64,000 nt of DNA from Stratiolaelaps scimitus (Eukaryota > Arthropoda > Arachnida > Mesostigmata > Laelapidae). The notes below the pieces were generated by a model. It was not told the origin of the DNA, did not search any database, and was given only the letters and a program-made list of their open reading frames with translations. The translations under genes were made by a program, and so were the position numbers. The stretch spans positions 1,178,001 to 1,242,000 of the forward strand of contig JABWDB010000035.1 in NCBI GenBank assembly GCA_019614645.1, given 5' to 3'. The stretch's first letter is position 1; the number at the start of each line of letters is the position of its first letter. Below, piece by piece: positions 10,059 through 23,159 of this stretch.

Positions 10059-10367
10059 CTACCCCAGTGCTGTTGTTCGCAACTCTGTCATAGCAAGGTC
10101 GTTAGATTCCATCATGGGCAGTTGTTCGGGATGTATCGCACATTGACCATATGATAACGCAGCGATATGCGATACGCCGCCCGTTGGAGCACGTTCAATA
10201 CTGACTCGCCCTTCTTCAGCGGTGTTCAAATCGAAGAAAATCGATGGGAATCCCGCAAGCCAAACATGTTCAGCACACTCGATACGACACATGTCTGACT
10301 GAGCCAACTGTGCACATTTAATGATACACCACCAGGTATATGTACACGATGACGGAGTCCGAACAGC
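10059..10367 (-). CDS. Candidate terminal coding exon, unknown protein
   Basis: On the minus strand a pyrimidine-rich acceptor (gtttaccatttcag) ends at 10368. From 10367 a 102-codon frame runs in phase 0 to TAG at 10059-10061. The first third is rich in Cys and Trp (CTYTWWCIIKC, then MCRIEC). The rest looks like ordinary globular sequence (FFDLNTAEEGRVSIERAP). No stop interrupts the 309 bases. I do not recognise the family; the Cys spacing suggests an extracellular protein. I could not find an upstream exon or a clear AATAAA, so it may be a relic or a chance frame. Confidence 0.35.
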   Translation of the reverse strand, partial: AVRTPSSCTYTWWCIIKCAQLAQSDMCRIECAEHVWLAGFPSIFFDLNTAEEGRVSIERAPTGGVSHIAALSYGQCAIHPEQLPMMESNDLAMTELRTTALG

Positions 10368-10901
10368 CTGAAATGGTAAACATTACAAGGTTAAGCAGTC
10401 ATATGTTCGTATATATTCAACTGCGCATGTTCCCGAAACTAATTGAAGAATAGAAAAGACGCAAATCTCGGCGAGCGATTTCGTGCCGGCGAACGTACGC
10501 TTATCTGCTTCGTACACAACACGGTCTGATAAATTTCTACGAGTGCGCCTCATGCTGATTTCGAGTGGATGTCATGTGCTCGCTCGGCTGTGAGAACATT
10601 GGGATCATCAAAGCATTTCCCTACCTTTTCTGTCTGTCCTCACTCGTCCTCGAACAAAGTCATTTTCTAGTGCTGTTGCATTTAGTCGTCGTAGCTCCGA
10701 GATTTCGTTCGTCTAATTCGGATGACCGAAAAGTCAAGTGTGTCACCACCACCACCACCACCACAGGTGCACTCTGAACACACGATTGCTGAGCGTCCAG
10801 ACTAATTCGATAGGCATTATGCATGCGTCCAACTGCTGGACTCTGGTTTAAATTTCTAATCAAGGCAAACGAGTAATGGGTTTTCTAGATGTCACGACAC
10901 T

Positions 10902-10910
<9 letters not shown>

Positions 10911-10935
<25 letters not shown>
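10911..10935. repeat. (TA)n microsatellite
   Basis: A TA tract of about 25 bases following a short (CA)n run. Confidence 0.9.
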
Positions 10936-11099
10936 GCAGCTGTATTTGGATGATACCATGCAGACTCTACCCGAACTTTACATTATTTAGTAAAGTTTAC
11001 CAGTTAGTTGGGCTGCGGCAAAATGCCGAAGTTGACGCTTTATATTCTGTTGGAAAGTATTAGGTCGCCAGATCAGCGAGAGACTTTGATATATTCGAG

Positions 11100-13130
11100 C
11101 TGCTCGAAGGTATTATAAGGCTGAGCTCAAACAAATTGCATCTGGCTCCGACCTAATAAGAAACGAGTACTTGTGGGGGTGACCTCTACCCCTACGGCAT
11201 GGTGAGCAACCCTCCTTAGCGCCTGCCTCAGGGAAGGATATCTTCTAGATACATGGAGTCGACATGCGTCGCTGACAGACCATCGGAAGGGCAAGGATGA
11301 TCCTAGAGAAGCCTCACGTTGGCTCAGCATCACGAAAACGAGTTGATACTATAAACTCTTATAGATGCGCCCGAGCTGACCGCCGGACTAAATATGTAGA
11401 AAGCGTTGGCGTCGTTCCTGATGAGCGCCAAGCTGCCCGGCCTTAGGGATAGGCATTCTCTGCGTGCTTTCAGCGCTAAGAGAATATTCGCCTCCCTTCG
11501 AAGATTAAAATAATAGCTTGACCCGGTTCTCGTCGATTTACGGTAGGCATTGTCGATTATGGGATAGCCAAAGTCAGCCCATTTTCTGAAACAACCAGGG
11601 AAGCTCAGGCCGACGTCTCAGTCAGCTTTATGTATAAGTGGCCGCCAGCGGCTTACCGCACGAACCGTCCTTAGCAAATTTGCATTCAGTCCTGTGGAGT
11701 TCGTCGGCATCATTCGAATCGTATATGGACAGCTTAGGAATCGAGCTATTTGCAAGACTGTGGCTATAACATTTTGTCGTGTGGAGACCGTCTTCCAATT
11801 GCCTGGAACCCTGAGACTGGGAGATACTGTACTAACGCAAGTGACACCCTTCACGCTCCTACGAGTGACATTGTCAAGAAATAAGCGTTCCTTTGCCGAG
11901 ATCACAACTCGAAGGATAGGCAACTCACAGGTGGCGGAAATTTCTACTGAAGTCCCATAAGTGCTCTCATTGAATGAGGTTCATGCACTCTTAAGGTTAG
12001 CCTCTACAACGCCTCTCTATATGAGAAAAACGAACTACGAGGGATTTATGTAGAATAAATCTAGTGAAACCGGCGAACGTTAACGCCTGTCCTTAGACCT
12101 GCCAGCAGGAGCCAGGGATTGCAATGGCGACGCCTATTCCTCTCTAATATATTGTGGCCGTTTTGAAGGTGGGATTGTAGCACATCGTTCCCCTTCTCTC
12201 CCTGCCACGCCAGGACACAAGACGAAATCGAAGGTTGGAGCAATTACCGGCTGGTGGCCCAAGACTCTATTGCACGTATAGCTTTTGAAAGGATTTTGGC
12301 TGACCGCATTGTTAATTATCTTACTTATAAGGGCCTATTTGATGATGCCTGCCAAGGTCTCCTGAAGGGCAAGTGTACATCCATAGACATTACAGGTAGA
12401 CATTACACGGAAATAGGCACTATGCTTAAACAGACGTAAAACTTTGACGGCCATTTGACGCAGAGTCTCACACTGTCGTCTTATTTCTAAATTGTGCAGA
12501 TTTCTGACCGACAGAAATAGCTCAATCGGCATATGTAGCTATCTGACTGAAGGCCAGTTCAGAGTAAGAGTAAATTGCGAGTTCAGACGCTCACCAGGAA
12601 ACCGCATCATCAAGGGTACCGCAAGGATCATTTGTTGGTCCTCGCGTTTCCTGTCCTGTGTGCTTATTCTCGATACGAGGGCGATTCCTTGGGATATCGA
12701 TCGTAAACTGTACGCGGGTGATCTCCAACTATACGATCGTAGTGAAAGTCTTGATGTCAACAACAATGCTTAATTTATGTACTTATCCAAGTGGGTGTTA
12801 AACAACGAACTGCTAATATCTGAGCTTAAATGTGTAGCTGCGTCGTCCAGACCATGACCCTATATATTAAATGACTCTACTATTTCCAGGGTGCAGAGTG
12901 TCAGTGACTTACGCGTTGTTGTATGTCGTGTCCGAAACTTTGGCAAACATATTACCGAGTTGCTCGAGCCATTCTACTCTATTTGCCACACTATTTTCAG
13001 TTGTTAAGGAACTATAGCCTCTCTTCGTCCCTTACAGTGGTCTAGTTGTACTGACGTTTTTATGTTGTTCAGAGACATGGCGACCGTACATACATGAAGC
13101 AGATTGACACTGGCCGACTAAACTCGGTGA
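11100..13130 (+). pseudogene. Decayed non-LTR retrotransposon (LINE) with reverse transcriptase remains
   Basis: From about 12215 the plus strand encodes pieces of a non-LTR reverse transcriptase in order. First comes SNYRLVAQDSIARIAFERIL, matching the family's NYRPVSLTS..KxFERIL block. FLTDR at about 12497 follows. VPQGS is recovered in a shifted frame at about 12617. YAGDLQLY at about 12712 stands where the catalytic YADD box belongs, so one Asp is lost. WVLNNELLISELKC and then SRVQSVSDLRVVV follow, typical of the thumb region. Stops and frameshifts separate the pieces. Near 11130, IWLRPNKKRVLVG resembles the apurinic-type endonuclease domain, which would place the start near 11100; that part is weaker. 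The best match is the Jockey/CR1 group. The element cannot encode an active enzyme. Confidence 0.75.
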
Positions 13131-13244
13131 AAATCAACTGTGCTCGTTGGATCCATGAGACTTGTGGTGTTTCCAAGGAGTTGATTATATTAACGCCGCT
13201 AAGAGAATTGCCAGAATAATCACAATTTCATTCTTCACCTTGAA

Positions 13245-13249
13245 ATATA

Positions 13250-13309
<60 letters not shown>
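13245..13309. repeat. (TA)n microsatellite, 65 bp
   Basis: A long TA tract with one interruption, lying just beyond the LINE relic. Confidence 0.95.
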
Positions 13310-13310
<1 letters not shown>

Positions 13311-13740
13311 CGACTTACGAGCCTGAGAATAGCTGTCGATATGCGCCATTTGGAGAACACTGTAATTCGTCATACCACGCTGATGTCTCCCAAGGAGTGA
13401 ACTCTCTAAACTGTCCTCCACCTCTCATAATCGCGGATCAAAGAAGGGTATAACAGCACACCCATCTAAGCAATATTTATTTATATATTTTGTTTATAAA
13501 AATATAACTTCTTTGTGGTTTTAGTAAAGTTACAATTGTTTGTTGTGAACGTATGCTTAATAAATGCTACCTTGTGGTCCTTTTAGTTCTTCTCTAACCA
13601 GCTACTGCAATTGCGATTTCTCTTGATAGGTACCTGTAATATTTCCATAATGGAAATGACCCTGCTGGTCATTATTTCGTGTATTTGCGACTAGCCGTTA
13701 ACAAAACCCTTGCAGCAGGTTAGCAAGTGAGCTTAATTAT

Positions 13741-13764
13741 TGTTATTATTATTATTATTATTAT
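13741..13764. repeat. (ATT)n microsatellite
   Basis: A run of eight ATT-type units. The region 13450-15040 has no supported gene. Confidence 0.85.
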
Positions 13765-15043
13765 GTATTAGGTCAGTGGGGTTATTAACGTGGGGTTAGG
13801 TAACAGCGTGGGATGAAATGAATCAAAATAAGCCACTGGATTGATGCCGTATCGATCGAACGAGCTGTTTCCGAGATGACTCCTGTGTAAGGTGACCTAC
13901 CACGATGCGCTTTGTTCTCTGATCATAGGAGGAGGCGTATAGACCGAGATAGAACTTGACAGAGGCTCGAGCAGAAAGCAAAGTTGGCTGGGCAGAAGCT
14001 GAGCCAAAGTGGCCAGCGCCATTGTATCTCTCTCCATCGGCCCGCTTTTCTTCCTGCCAGACCTTCAGGCCCATGTACTCCCATAAGGTTCAATAAAAGC
14101 TGGACGCCGAGACAGGTAGTGAGAGCACGTAGGCTCGTAGCTTCTTTCCACCTTAACTCCGCCGACGCTTGCAGATTGGGAACACCTTGCGTGCAGACGA
14201 GGGTGCGTTCTGTATCACACACACACACAGAGACACAGAGTTGGGGTCCACGGAGTCGAAACCGGATAGCGTCCTCTTGCTTGCATGTCCCACCGGCCGA
14301 TTCGGTCTGATTGTCAAGGAGCTGCTAGAATGGCAGGAAGTAAGTGAAATAGCGGGTGCAGGTCGAACCATACTATTTGTTCAAATGGACGTCGCACCCC
14401 TTGGTGCTTAGCCTCCTGTTGTCCTACAGAGTCGGCTTCGCGTTCTGAGTCTCGTTGAGGGACGATACATAATCACGTATCTACTGAATCAAATCCCGTA
14501 GTGGATTCGACACCAGCAATGTGAAGTGATCACTAGTGTCTCATTCGAAAAGCAGCAATCGTCAAGGGTCAATAGGTCGCTGAAGTAAACAAAGTTCCCA
14601 GTTCGTCCTTAACAACGACTGCTATTAATGTTATGCATATATACAACATCACACAACGGCTGCTCTCGCTTCCAAGAGTAAGTGCCTCAGTAGAGCTGTG
14701 CTCGTTCCTAAATTTCAATGTTCGATCGTTGTACATCGTTTAGATCTAGAATATGGTTTTACATAATTGTAGGTATCTGTTCTCATTTTCCGCGTAGGGA
14801 ATCATCGCATAGTGACGCCGTATCTTCGACTTATTTAACTGGTAACTGATTTCTGTGAAAAAAAAAGAGCGAGTCTTTTCGTTGCGCTCTCTGCCAATGT
14901 GAGTGTATGTAGTGGTGGATACGACTGAGTGTAAAATTGCCTTTAGATATTCACTCCCAAGATAATGCAATGCGAGGGTGGCAACACCACCAATAGTATA
15001 ATTAGGCTACCGTAGTTGCTAAAAACATATTAAATATATAATT

Positions 15044-15122
15044 CTTCCGGGCTGACCCACAGCCAGCATTTAACGTCCACGGTATAACTGCTTTCGGCAT
15101 TGCTTCATAAGACGAACATACT
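15044..15122 (-). mobile_element. SINE, copy C (tail half only)
   Basis: The plus strand reads ttccgggctgacccacagcc, then the gcatttaacgtccacgg block and actgctttcggcattgcttc. These match the tail half of copies A, B and H. The tRNA-like head is missing, so it is truncated. Confidence 0.7.
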
Positions 15123-15875
15123 TGAAAATCTTGACGATCATTTTCATGAAGTCTCCTTATAGAATCGGTAACACGTAAAGCTCCTGTTCCGAAGTGGATA
15201 TGTTTTCAGTGGAGGTTTTCACGGGAAAGGTGTTTCAGCTGCATCGAAGAAAATGTGAAGGATCGCTTGCACGAAGAGGGGCCTTGAAATCAGACCAGTG
15301 TGAACTGAACACCTGACAGCTTCACGAGGGTCGAATAACGGCTAGATTCGACCGATGTGAGGGAAATACTGTCGACAATGAAACTCGAACACAACAAGCA
15401 CTGGGCTATAACGAAACGACAGTCAACGGTGTGTGTTTCAGCATATTATCGTTATGCGCTTGCGATTCTGTCAGCTAGAACATTTCATGATTTGCAATAG
15501 CCATCTGTTTCATCACATGTACTCAACTTGGTGTTTTCATCTACGCAATCTATATTAGCATTGCACGCCACACGACAGCTCCAACGGTCGAAATGTGTCC
15601 AGCCTCGAACTCGAATGCTATGCATGGAGTTTGAGTACTGCAAATTATTTACCGTTATATTATGTTCATACTCGGTCAGGCCATATGAGCCAATGTTAGC
15701 CTGTCGTCAATGGTAACGATATTGTTACATGTCAACGCATCGTGAAGATGTTAGTATTAGACCAATACCATTGCTCAGAGTACACGGCGTTTGGTGCCAA
15801 CGATTCTTGAATCACAACGTCAGTGACAAGCGCACACATATACATACACACGAAAGCGATACAATCACACTATCA

Positions 15876-15910
15876 CTAGTTCCTTTAATAAATCGATAAA
15901 GCTTTACCTT
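15876..15910 (+). repeat. Retroposon 3'-tail motif, copy 4
   Basis: Contains gttcctttaataaatcgata, aagctttacc and an A/T tail, matching copies at 603 and 8431. Confidence 0.55.
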
Positions 15911-16079
15911 CACCTTTATCATATGCAAGTGTGTGAATAACAATAATTATAACAATAATAATAATATATCTTGAACCTATACATCTATCACGTGTCACTA
16001 TGCGATGATTCCCTACGTGGAAAATGAGAACTTGTACCTACAATTATGTAAAGCCATATACTAGATCTAAACGAGTCTA

Positions 16080-16560
16080 TTCTCCACAATACCGCACTCC
16101 CTTCAGCTACTGAACATGTGGTGTGTGTGTGTGTGGGTGTTGGTGGACCTTTTCAGGACTCTCAAGGCCCCGCTCTCTCTCCCTACCTCTCCCTCTGCTT
16201 CGTTGATCTCTCTCGCTTGAGTCCGCAGGTCACAGGTTCACTTGCCACAGTCTGGTTGGTTAGTTCGGCGCTAAGCCGCGTCATTCAACGAGCCAGCCAG
16301 CCAGCTAGCCAAGCAGCTAAGCAAGCAGCCAACGAACAAACCTAGGAGGTTACCAGTCCCCGTCCAACTGAACTCGATGCCGTGCCGCCCAAAGGATTAG
16401 CGTTCAATTTGTGCCACCCAGCGCTGAGCAGACATTTGGCAACGCGAAGCTATTGAAGCGGTTCCAGCTTCGCTTGGCGTCAGCTAACGAAAAGGCCCGC
16501 TTTGCAACTACTAGAAACCTCTCTTCTTGAGCTTTCGCTAAGATGGCGGTATACTATATA
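16080..16560. other. GC-rich island with CCAG/CCAA tetranucleotide tract
   Basis: Contains a (GT)n run near 16120, CT-rich DNA, and a four-base-periodic tract near 16290-16345 (agccagccagccagctagcc). It resembles the islands at 5.1, 7.0, 30.9 and 47.2 kb. No coding frame is supported. Confidence 0.35.
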
Positions 16561-16998
16561 TTTGTACCGTACGGGCTGGCGGCCAGCTCGCAGGCATTGA
16601 ATAACTAGTCCAGCGTGCAACGAGCAAATACCTGTCATAGGTATCTATGCAGTCAGAATTTGCATTTATTGCTCACTGCTCGTAGCGGGATAGACTCTGT
16701 TCCATGGGAATATATATTTTGTTGCTATTCAAATAGTAGATTGCAGCAGTTTGTATAGATTGTTCAGTATTGGATAAAAAGAGACACAAAACAGGTTTGA
16801 AGTTTTATCCAAAGAAAACAATTTTAGTCGATTCTAAATCTATCTTCTAAGTCTATTCTAAATCTATAGAATGAGAAAATAATAACGAAATGCCATAAAG
16901 AAAGCCATGAGAGGCCACCTGTGCTGATTTCGTCGTGCTAGCATTCAGCTGAAGTCGTTAATGTTGCAAGTTTGTGATAAAGTTAAGTTTCACTTAAC

Positions 16999-17013
16999 AT
17001 ATATATATATATA

Positions 17014-17094
<81 letters not shown>
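16999..17094. repeat. (TA)n microsatellite, about 96 bp
   Basis: The longest TA tract in the window, interrupted by one C near 17015. The region 17100-18620 holds no supported gene. Confidence 0.95.
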
Positions 17095-17099
<5 letters not shown>

Positions 17100-18626
17100 C
17101 TATAGCAGAGAATATGAATATCACAGTGTAATAATGTAGTATCTTGTTCAATCACAGATAGCACCGATTATCGCAAAGATTTCACGAGTTAGTCGACGCC
17201 GTCGGTTTGTCCCGATCTTGCCAAGTCGGGCGAATCGCTTCCACTCGTGTTTCAACTATAATTATAAAATTGTTATTAGATTCTTTTTTCGCGATTATCT
17301 GACGTCGTAGTAGAGCAGTATCTGTGAAGATACCACAACAACGTATGGGGTTATTTTTTCTGGTTCTTTAACTTGCGGGATAATAAATAAAAAAATTGTT
17401 CACATGGTATTGTATTATACATATACCTATGTAGGTACCTAGTAAACGGGTAGAAGCGTAACAACAGAAAAACGTTAGTGGGGTGGGGTGGGGCGGGGCG
17501 GGGCTCGTGTAAACAGGGCGTATGCATACACTTCTAAGGATAAACATGTGTAGTTTGACCAGAGACTGGGTCAGTGAGGTTGATCGAGCGCATTCTCTCC
17601 CACGTGATGACATCTGGTGCAAACATTATTGCATTATCTACATAAACTCTGTTCGAGTTGGGCTCGTGGTAACCCTCAATCATGTGTCGACATAACATAA
17701 TGAAATCCGTGTCTGGCAGTCAAAGACGCTAACCGCTCGAACATCAAGGCTACACTATGCTCATATAATTCGACGGAGTTTAGGTTCGAGTTCTCCAGTT
17801 GTCGACAAAAGCTTGATCGTTAGACCTAACCGAAATGTATTTATGTAGTGTACATACATATGACTACATTTGCAATGAATGAGTACTTGACCCTCTGACA
17901 TTGCCGCTTAGACATAGCCCGTCAGCTGACAAAACTCTAAACTTTTCAAAACCAGCATACGGGCATATTGTATGTATGATAACAAGTGCACGGACTGAAC
18001 TTGCCTGTTAAGCGTCCGCACGTCAGACCGAGCAGTTGCCCACGAACGGGTGGACAGGTTTCAGTAAAACCGATACACGAAATGTTGTGTAAAATCGTAT
18101 AAATACGTAGAAACATACTCGACTTTTTGTCGAACCCAAGACTAAAATCTCAAATCATCATCGTTGTAAAACACATCTATGGGATTCGTTCAAGCTGGAA
18201 TGAACAATTGATTTTCTCACAATTTTGCTTAATACACCTTCGGGATTGCTAGGATTGTGTCGGACGCCACTGCGTGATGTTGCTACATAGAATCTCAATG
18301 TGACAACGAAATATCATACAATATAAGCCAATTTCGTGCATCCGCAAAACAACAGCGGATGCACGAATCAATGCAACTGTATCTGCATCGACACTTGCCT
18401 TATATGACGCCACGGTATTGTATCACATGAGCTCATTCGATGAATGTATTGTTATGTGGTCAACATTATTGCGTTATAATATTGCTAATATGCGGTCTAT
18501 CGTGTTTACGAAAGGCATTTATCTATTGCTTGGGTTCTTTTTCTTCAATTTCGACCGTTCAATTTTACGTGATTGGCCTGCCATGCTGTTTCCAGCACAT
18601 TATGTCACTACGTAAGTGAACGCAAC

Positions 18627-18742
18627 TTTTTTGGGCTGACCCACATTGAACGTTTAATTCGGTCCGCGGTGGAACTGCTTTCGGCATTGGATTTTCATAT
18701 CACGGACCTCTCTCGTCGTCAAATGCAAACGTCCAACGGGAA
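18627..18742 (-). mobile_element. SINE, copy D (degenerate tail half)
   Basis: The plus strand reads ttgggctgacccacattgaacg, ggtggaactgctttcggcattg, then caaatgcaaacgtccaacgg, in the order found in copies A, B and H, but strongly mutated and without a clear tRNA head. Confidence 0.6.
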
Positions 18743-20280
18743 AGCGAGTATATCTATTGTTAAAACAAATTCATTGGAAAAGTGGGAGCGAAAGCTGGGA
18801 GAAGGTCGTGAACACCAACACGGAGTACATAATAAATATGTGAATTGGTTTAAATTGATCTGAGTGCGTCATTTTTCCATTGTTCATGAAACCGCGGAAA
18901 CTTATGAATCAACGTAACACTTAATCGTCAGCAATCGTCCCGTCCGGTGTGCACGCGACATCACTGCGGAATACACGGCGATTTATTTAATTTCAAGTCT
19001 GAAATCTTGAATGTACTTTTCTAATAAACGATCTATAGAAGCTCTCCAGATAAATAAAATGAACGTTGAACACCGACGGCTATCAAACAATGTGTCAAGC
19101 ATTGCGTTACGAATCTAGATCAGTTGATGCGAACGCCTCACAGTTGTCGAAATTCGAATTATCTGTGAAATCCGCGCGAGGTGGCACGGCGACGAATAAA
19201 TCGATAGCTTTCACTATCGATATGCACGCAAGTAATTGCCAGAACCTGTAAGCTGCGCTACATTGCTCCACTGTGAGATTGAACGTGAGCGGGCTGTGGG
19301 GCTGTAAGGGAAACCTCCGCGTTCGAGGCATCGCGTTTGTTTTATTATGCTAAGACTATGCAAATAGGCGAACAGAAAGGCTATGCTTAAACAGGCCCTA
19401 CCTCTCTCCCTCTTTCTCCCATAGGTTAGACGTAACTTTCGTGGCGGGCTTGCAGAAATCGATTAGCGCTTAGCTGGATAGGGGCGGTGAACATGCTCGA
19501 TTAGATGAGGGAGGCCAGGCGAGCGTGAAATTTTGGAGGAGACAAAATCGAACTGGTAGACATAACAATTAATTTGTAGAGATGCATAGTAATAATAGTA
19601 AAAATAATGATGATAATAATAATAATAATAATAATAATGATAATTGGACTGTGTTTGTGTTTAGAGAGATCGACCTCAAGTGCCGTTATGCCGCGTTGAA
19701 ACGAACCAACTTGCGGCACCTTCCTTCTAAGAATTCCTTTTAAAGCTTCACTTCAACGAAATGGTTGTGGTCACGCTATTAAAAATGAGGGACTCTGGCC
19801 GAGCTATAAATGCAAAAAAGTTTCCGAAAATCGCAGCAGGCATACTAAGAACGATGTCCCATCGTTGACAATTAAACTTTTGTTGATAATTCTATATAGC
19901 AACACAAATTTGAGACCCTTTGGGTGGCATGTGTTGTTGATACGGCCTACTTGCTTGTATCAACGTCTTCCGTATATTAAAAAAACTATTTAGAATCGGA
20001 TACCATAAACATCGATAGTTTGTGGCAAAATCATAACACATTCTAGACAGGAAGTGGCATCATATTTTTGAATGTGTCCCATTTCGTCGTCCGAGTCTTT
20101 TTTTCCCTCTGTGTGTGGTTAGGCGGGATGTGTACAAGCATAATGCAACTTAATCAACTTATTAATTATTAATCGAATTGACTATTTTTTTTTCACCGTT
20201 CTCGTTTTACTAAAAACCCACTGAGCTACTGAGGTCACGTACTTCTTTTGGTTCCTCTCCGTGTTTATTAGCTAAGAACC
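18743..20280. other. Intergenic with (AAT)n tract
   Basis: No supported gene. An (AAT)n tract lies at about 19612-19639. Confidence 0.4.
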
Positions 20281-21479
20281 TTTGTCGTCGAGTGCACGAA
20301 ACGTCGCCGGGGAAACCCCACCCGTCTGAGCTCAAACGGTAGAGTACATGGTGAGCACTCTAACCCTCTCTCTCTCTCTCTCGTTTTATCGCGCTCTCAC
20401 TCCGGTTGGAGTTCATCCGCGCCGAAGCTTCGGCGTCTGTATCTCATTACCTCTCAGTTCGGTTGCCACGCTACCCCGACTCGGGGGCTCAACGTTCGGG
20501 GGTTGCCGGAGGGACGCTTTGGCAAACATCAGACGAACATCGTGGTTTGCTTTTCGGCCTACAGACGTTGAAGGGGGGGGGGGGGGGGCGGTCCAAGAGA
20601 CTGCTGGCAGGTCGTGGGCAAACAGTCGAGTGAGTCTGTAAAGCCTCCGTTGTTGGTACGGCCCGACAGTCGACAGCCGGCTTCAGCCTTCTTCGTCTGT
20701 TTCGTCTTAAAAGCAACAACGGGTATATAGCGGATGTGCTTAACAGTAGCGGTAGATGTCACTCTGAATGTTATTTATTGCATTTTGTAGCTGTGCAGCA
20801 AGTTTCTAGTTGCGTTGTCCTCTCGAGGTCTCCCTCGACGTTTCAATGCGTGCAGATATTTAGACTACAATGTGCTTTGTCATCTACATGCACCACGGTG
20901 CGTACCATTCGAATAACGTTGGCAAGAGCGCACCCAAAACGAGCTACGTGATGAAGCCAATTTCACAACCACAGCTCATTGTTACGACAAAGTAAGCAGC
21001 GGCCGTAGCGAGGCGTCGTCGAACGCACGCGGGAAGGCAATCGAGGGTTGATCAGATGACGGCAGTTGATCTCGCTGCCGGGAAGATTACTGTTATTAAT
21101 GCTAAGCTTTACGTAGGCGTGCGGTTCGACCGAGCGGCGGTTCGTCGACCTGCTTCTGTGGCCTTGGTAAAAGCTGCCTCATCGCTGAGCGCACCGCTGC
21201 CGTCACCGGCAACTGAAGGATGTGTGCTTGCTTGCTTGCTCTACGCTGTTTGAAAGGCCGGCGTACGTTTTGGGTCGTCCGTGGATGGGGACCGAGCCGT
21301 TGGAACATCGGAGCCCGGTGGACCACCAGAGAGTTGGTTGCGTACAGAGACGGCGGACAGAACGTGTGCGACCGAAGCGAAGAGGACAGACAGAGAGAGA
21401 TGCTGAGAGAGGACTGTCGGTGGCGGGCTAAACTAATTTGAATTCAAAGTTACCGCTGTCTCCGTTGTCGCCGTCACAC

Positions 21480-21547
<68 letters not shown>

Positions 21548-22240
21548 AGGCTAGGCAACGGCAGGCCACGCAAGGCAAGGCAACGTCAGGCTAGGCTAGG
21601 CCAAGCCAAGTCCCATCCATCCGTCGCCAGGCCGTCCCGTTTCCCGCAGGGAGAGGCCAACCTCCGGGATCGGGGTCCCCGAAGGCTGCTGTACGGGCGA
21701 GCAACCAGGCAAGTAAGCAAGCGCGCTCTGTGAACGCGACGGCGACATCCGCTGCGGCTGCGACCGGTGCGGCTGCTGCTGCGCGAAGACCTCAGAGGCT
21801 CAAATCCCATGCCCTGGGCAATTAGACGACCGCGCATCGAGTGTGGGCACCAGGAAACGGAGCCCGCCGAACGCGGTTACAGATGACGATTTGAGATTCG
21901 TGCGACATTTCAGGGTGACGGCGGTGGTGGCGGCGAGCAAGCGGTAGGATGTGAGTGGACTCATGAACGGGAGGCCCAGACCAGCACATTGGTGGGGAAC
22001 TGTGGGTCGGGGACTCCAAGGCCCATTGCATGTAAACCAGCGCCCGCGCCGCACACGTCTACCAAAGCTGAGTTGCTATGCTGCTCTGGAAATCGAATAG
22101 TTTTTGTGTCTCGCTTGTTTAAGAGCTGCCCCACTCTGAAATCCATCCGCTTCATCGGGGTCTGTGTGGTCGAGCGCCGCACGCGCCTCAACAGCAGCGA
22201 AGGTAGGGCACATACACAAAGCGAGCTCAGAATGGCGTAG
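20280..22240. other. Large GC-rich island with G16, (AG)n and TC tracts
   Basis: GC- and CpG-rich DNA holding a (TC)n run near 20364-20383, a 16-base G run at 20573-20588, a (GCTT)-type run near 21228 and a 62-bp (AG)n tract at 21483-21544. All three frames on both strands stay open for 60-130 codons, which is typical of GC-rich DNA and not evidence of a gene. It could be a promoter and 5' UTR region; GAGA-type tracts often occur in arthropod promoters. Confidence 0.4.
21483..21544. repeat. (AG)n microsatellite, 62 bp
   Basis: An essentially perfect AG repeat. Confidence 0.95.
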
Positions 22241-22983
22241 TTCTTTCCACAGAGAACGAACTCATATACTCCAGTAGCCGTGGTAATTCGAAACGGTTTG
22301 AAAAAGCAAGGACAACGCTGAACTCCGGCTCCTCTCTGCACAAGGATACTATGCACAATCGAGGGTACATCATAATTGTGGTGTGCTTAAATACCACCGG
22401 GGGGTTGAACGCGACACAATGCGAAGAATGCCGCTCGGGTGAAGACGTCGTACTCACGATTTGATCTGGAATTCCGCCAATCGGTGACCAAGCAAGTTCG
22501 ACAAAGGAAGCTCGTTGCCGCTGAGCGCTACATCAGAGTTATAGGCGGAACAGACTAGATCAGTGCAATATATACGATGAAGTGGTGAATTTCGAGGGCC
22601 GACAGAGTGTCTACTATTGTAGACGCTTGAAGCGAACAGGGACCACGAGCAGGGGGTGGTAATGAAAATTTACCCAAAACAACTAGACACCAGTTCAGCA
22701 GTTAAATAGTCCTCCTAATATACATATATATGCCCTTTTGAAGGGAAATTTTGTTACCAAATTGAAGGGCTAACTAAATTCTATTATATCTCCTGAAACG
22801 AGGTCATACGGAAAAAAATGCGGATATGAACGGAAGCAATATTCCACAGTGTACAGTCAACCTCGAAAGCTTATAGCAGGTTGCAGGCCCACTGGATAGA
22901 TCGCTCCGAGTCGGCGGATATTTCGGCACCCGTGCTGCTGAAGTATCCATCAAGTATCCATCAACTGTCGATAGATTTTCCGC

Positions 22984-23148
22984 TCTGACGCCCAGCTAAC
23001 AAATATCGTTTACGGCAGAACTGCTTTCGGCACTGCGTCAAAGGACGGACAACCAACCATGCCAATGTGCAGTGGCGGGGATCGAACCCGTGAACCTGCA
23101 TGTCTCTCCTCACACGCACACGCATGCACCACGCCACCGGGTTCGGCC
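22984..23148 (-). mobile_element. tRNA-derived SINE, copy E
   Basis: The plus strand carries gaactgctttcggcactgcg, ccaatgtgcagtggcgggg, a perfect inverted B box (gatcgaacccgtg), and an inverted A-box region near accacgccaccgggttcgg. It is complete over the tRNA-like head but has a diverged tail. Confidence 0.7.
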
Positions 23149-23159
23149 TCAACTCTCTG

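Noticed and set aside
17640..17790. A possible tRNA-like segment (gcgtctttgactgccagac on the minus strand)
   Set aside because: The D-arm and anticodon-like parts are suggestive, but no B box or pairing acceptor stem lies at the right distance.
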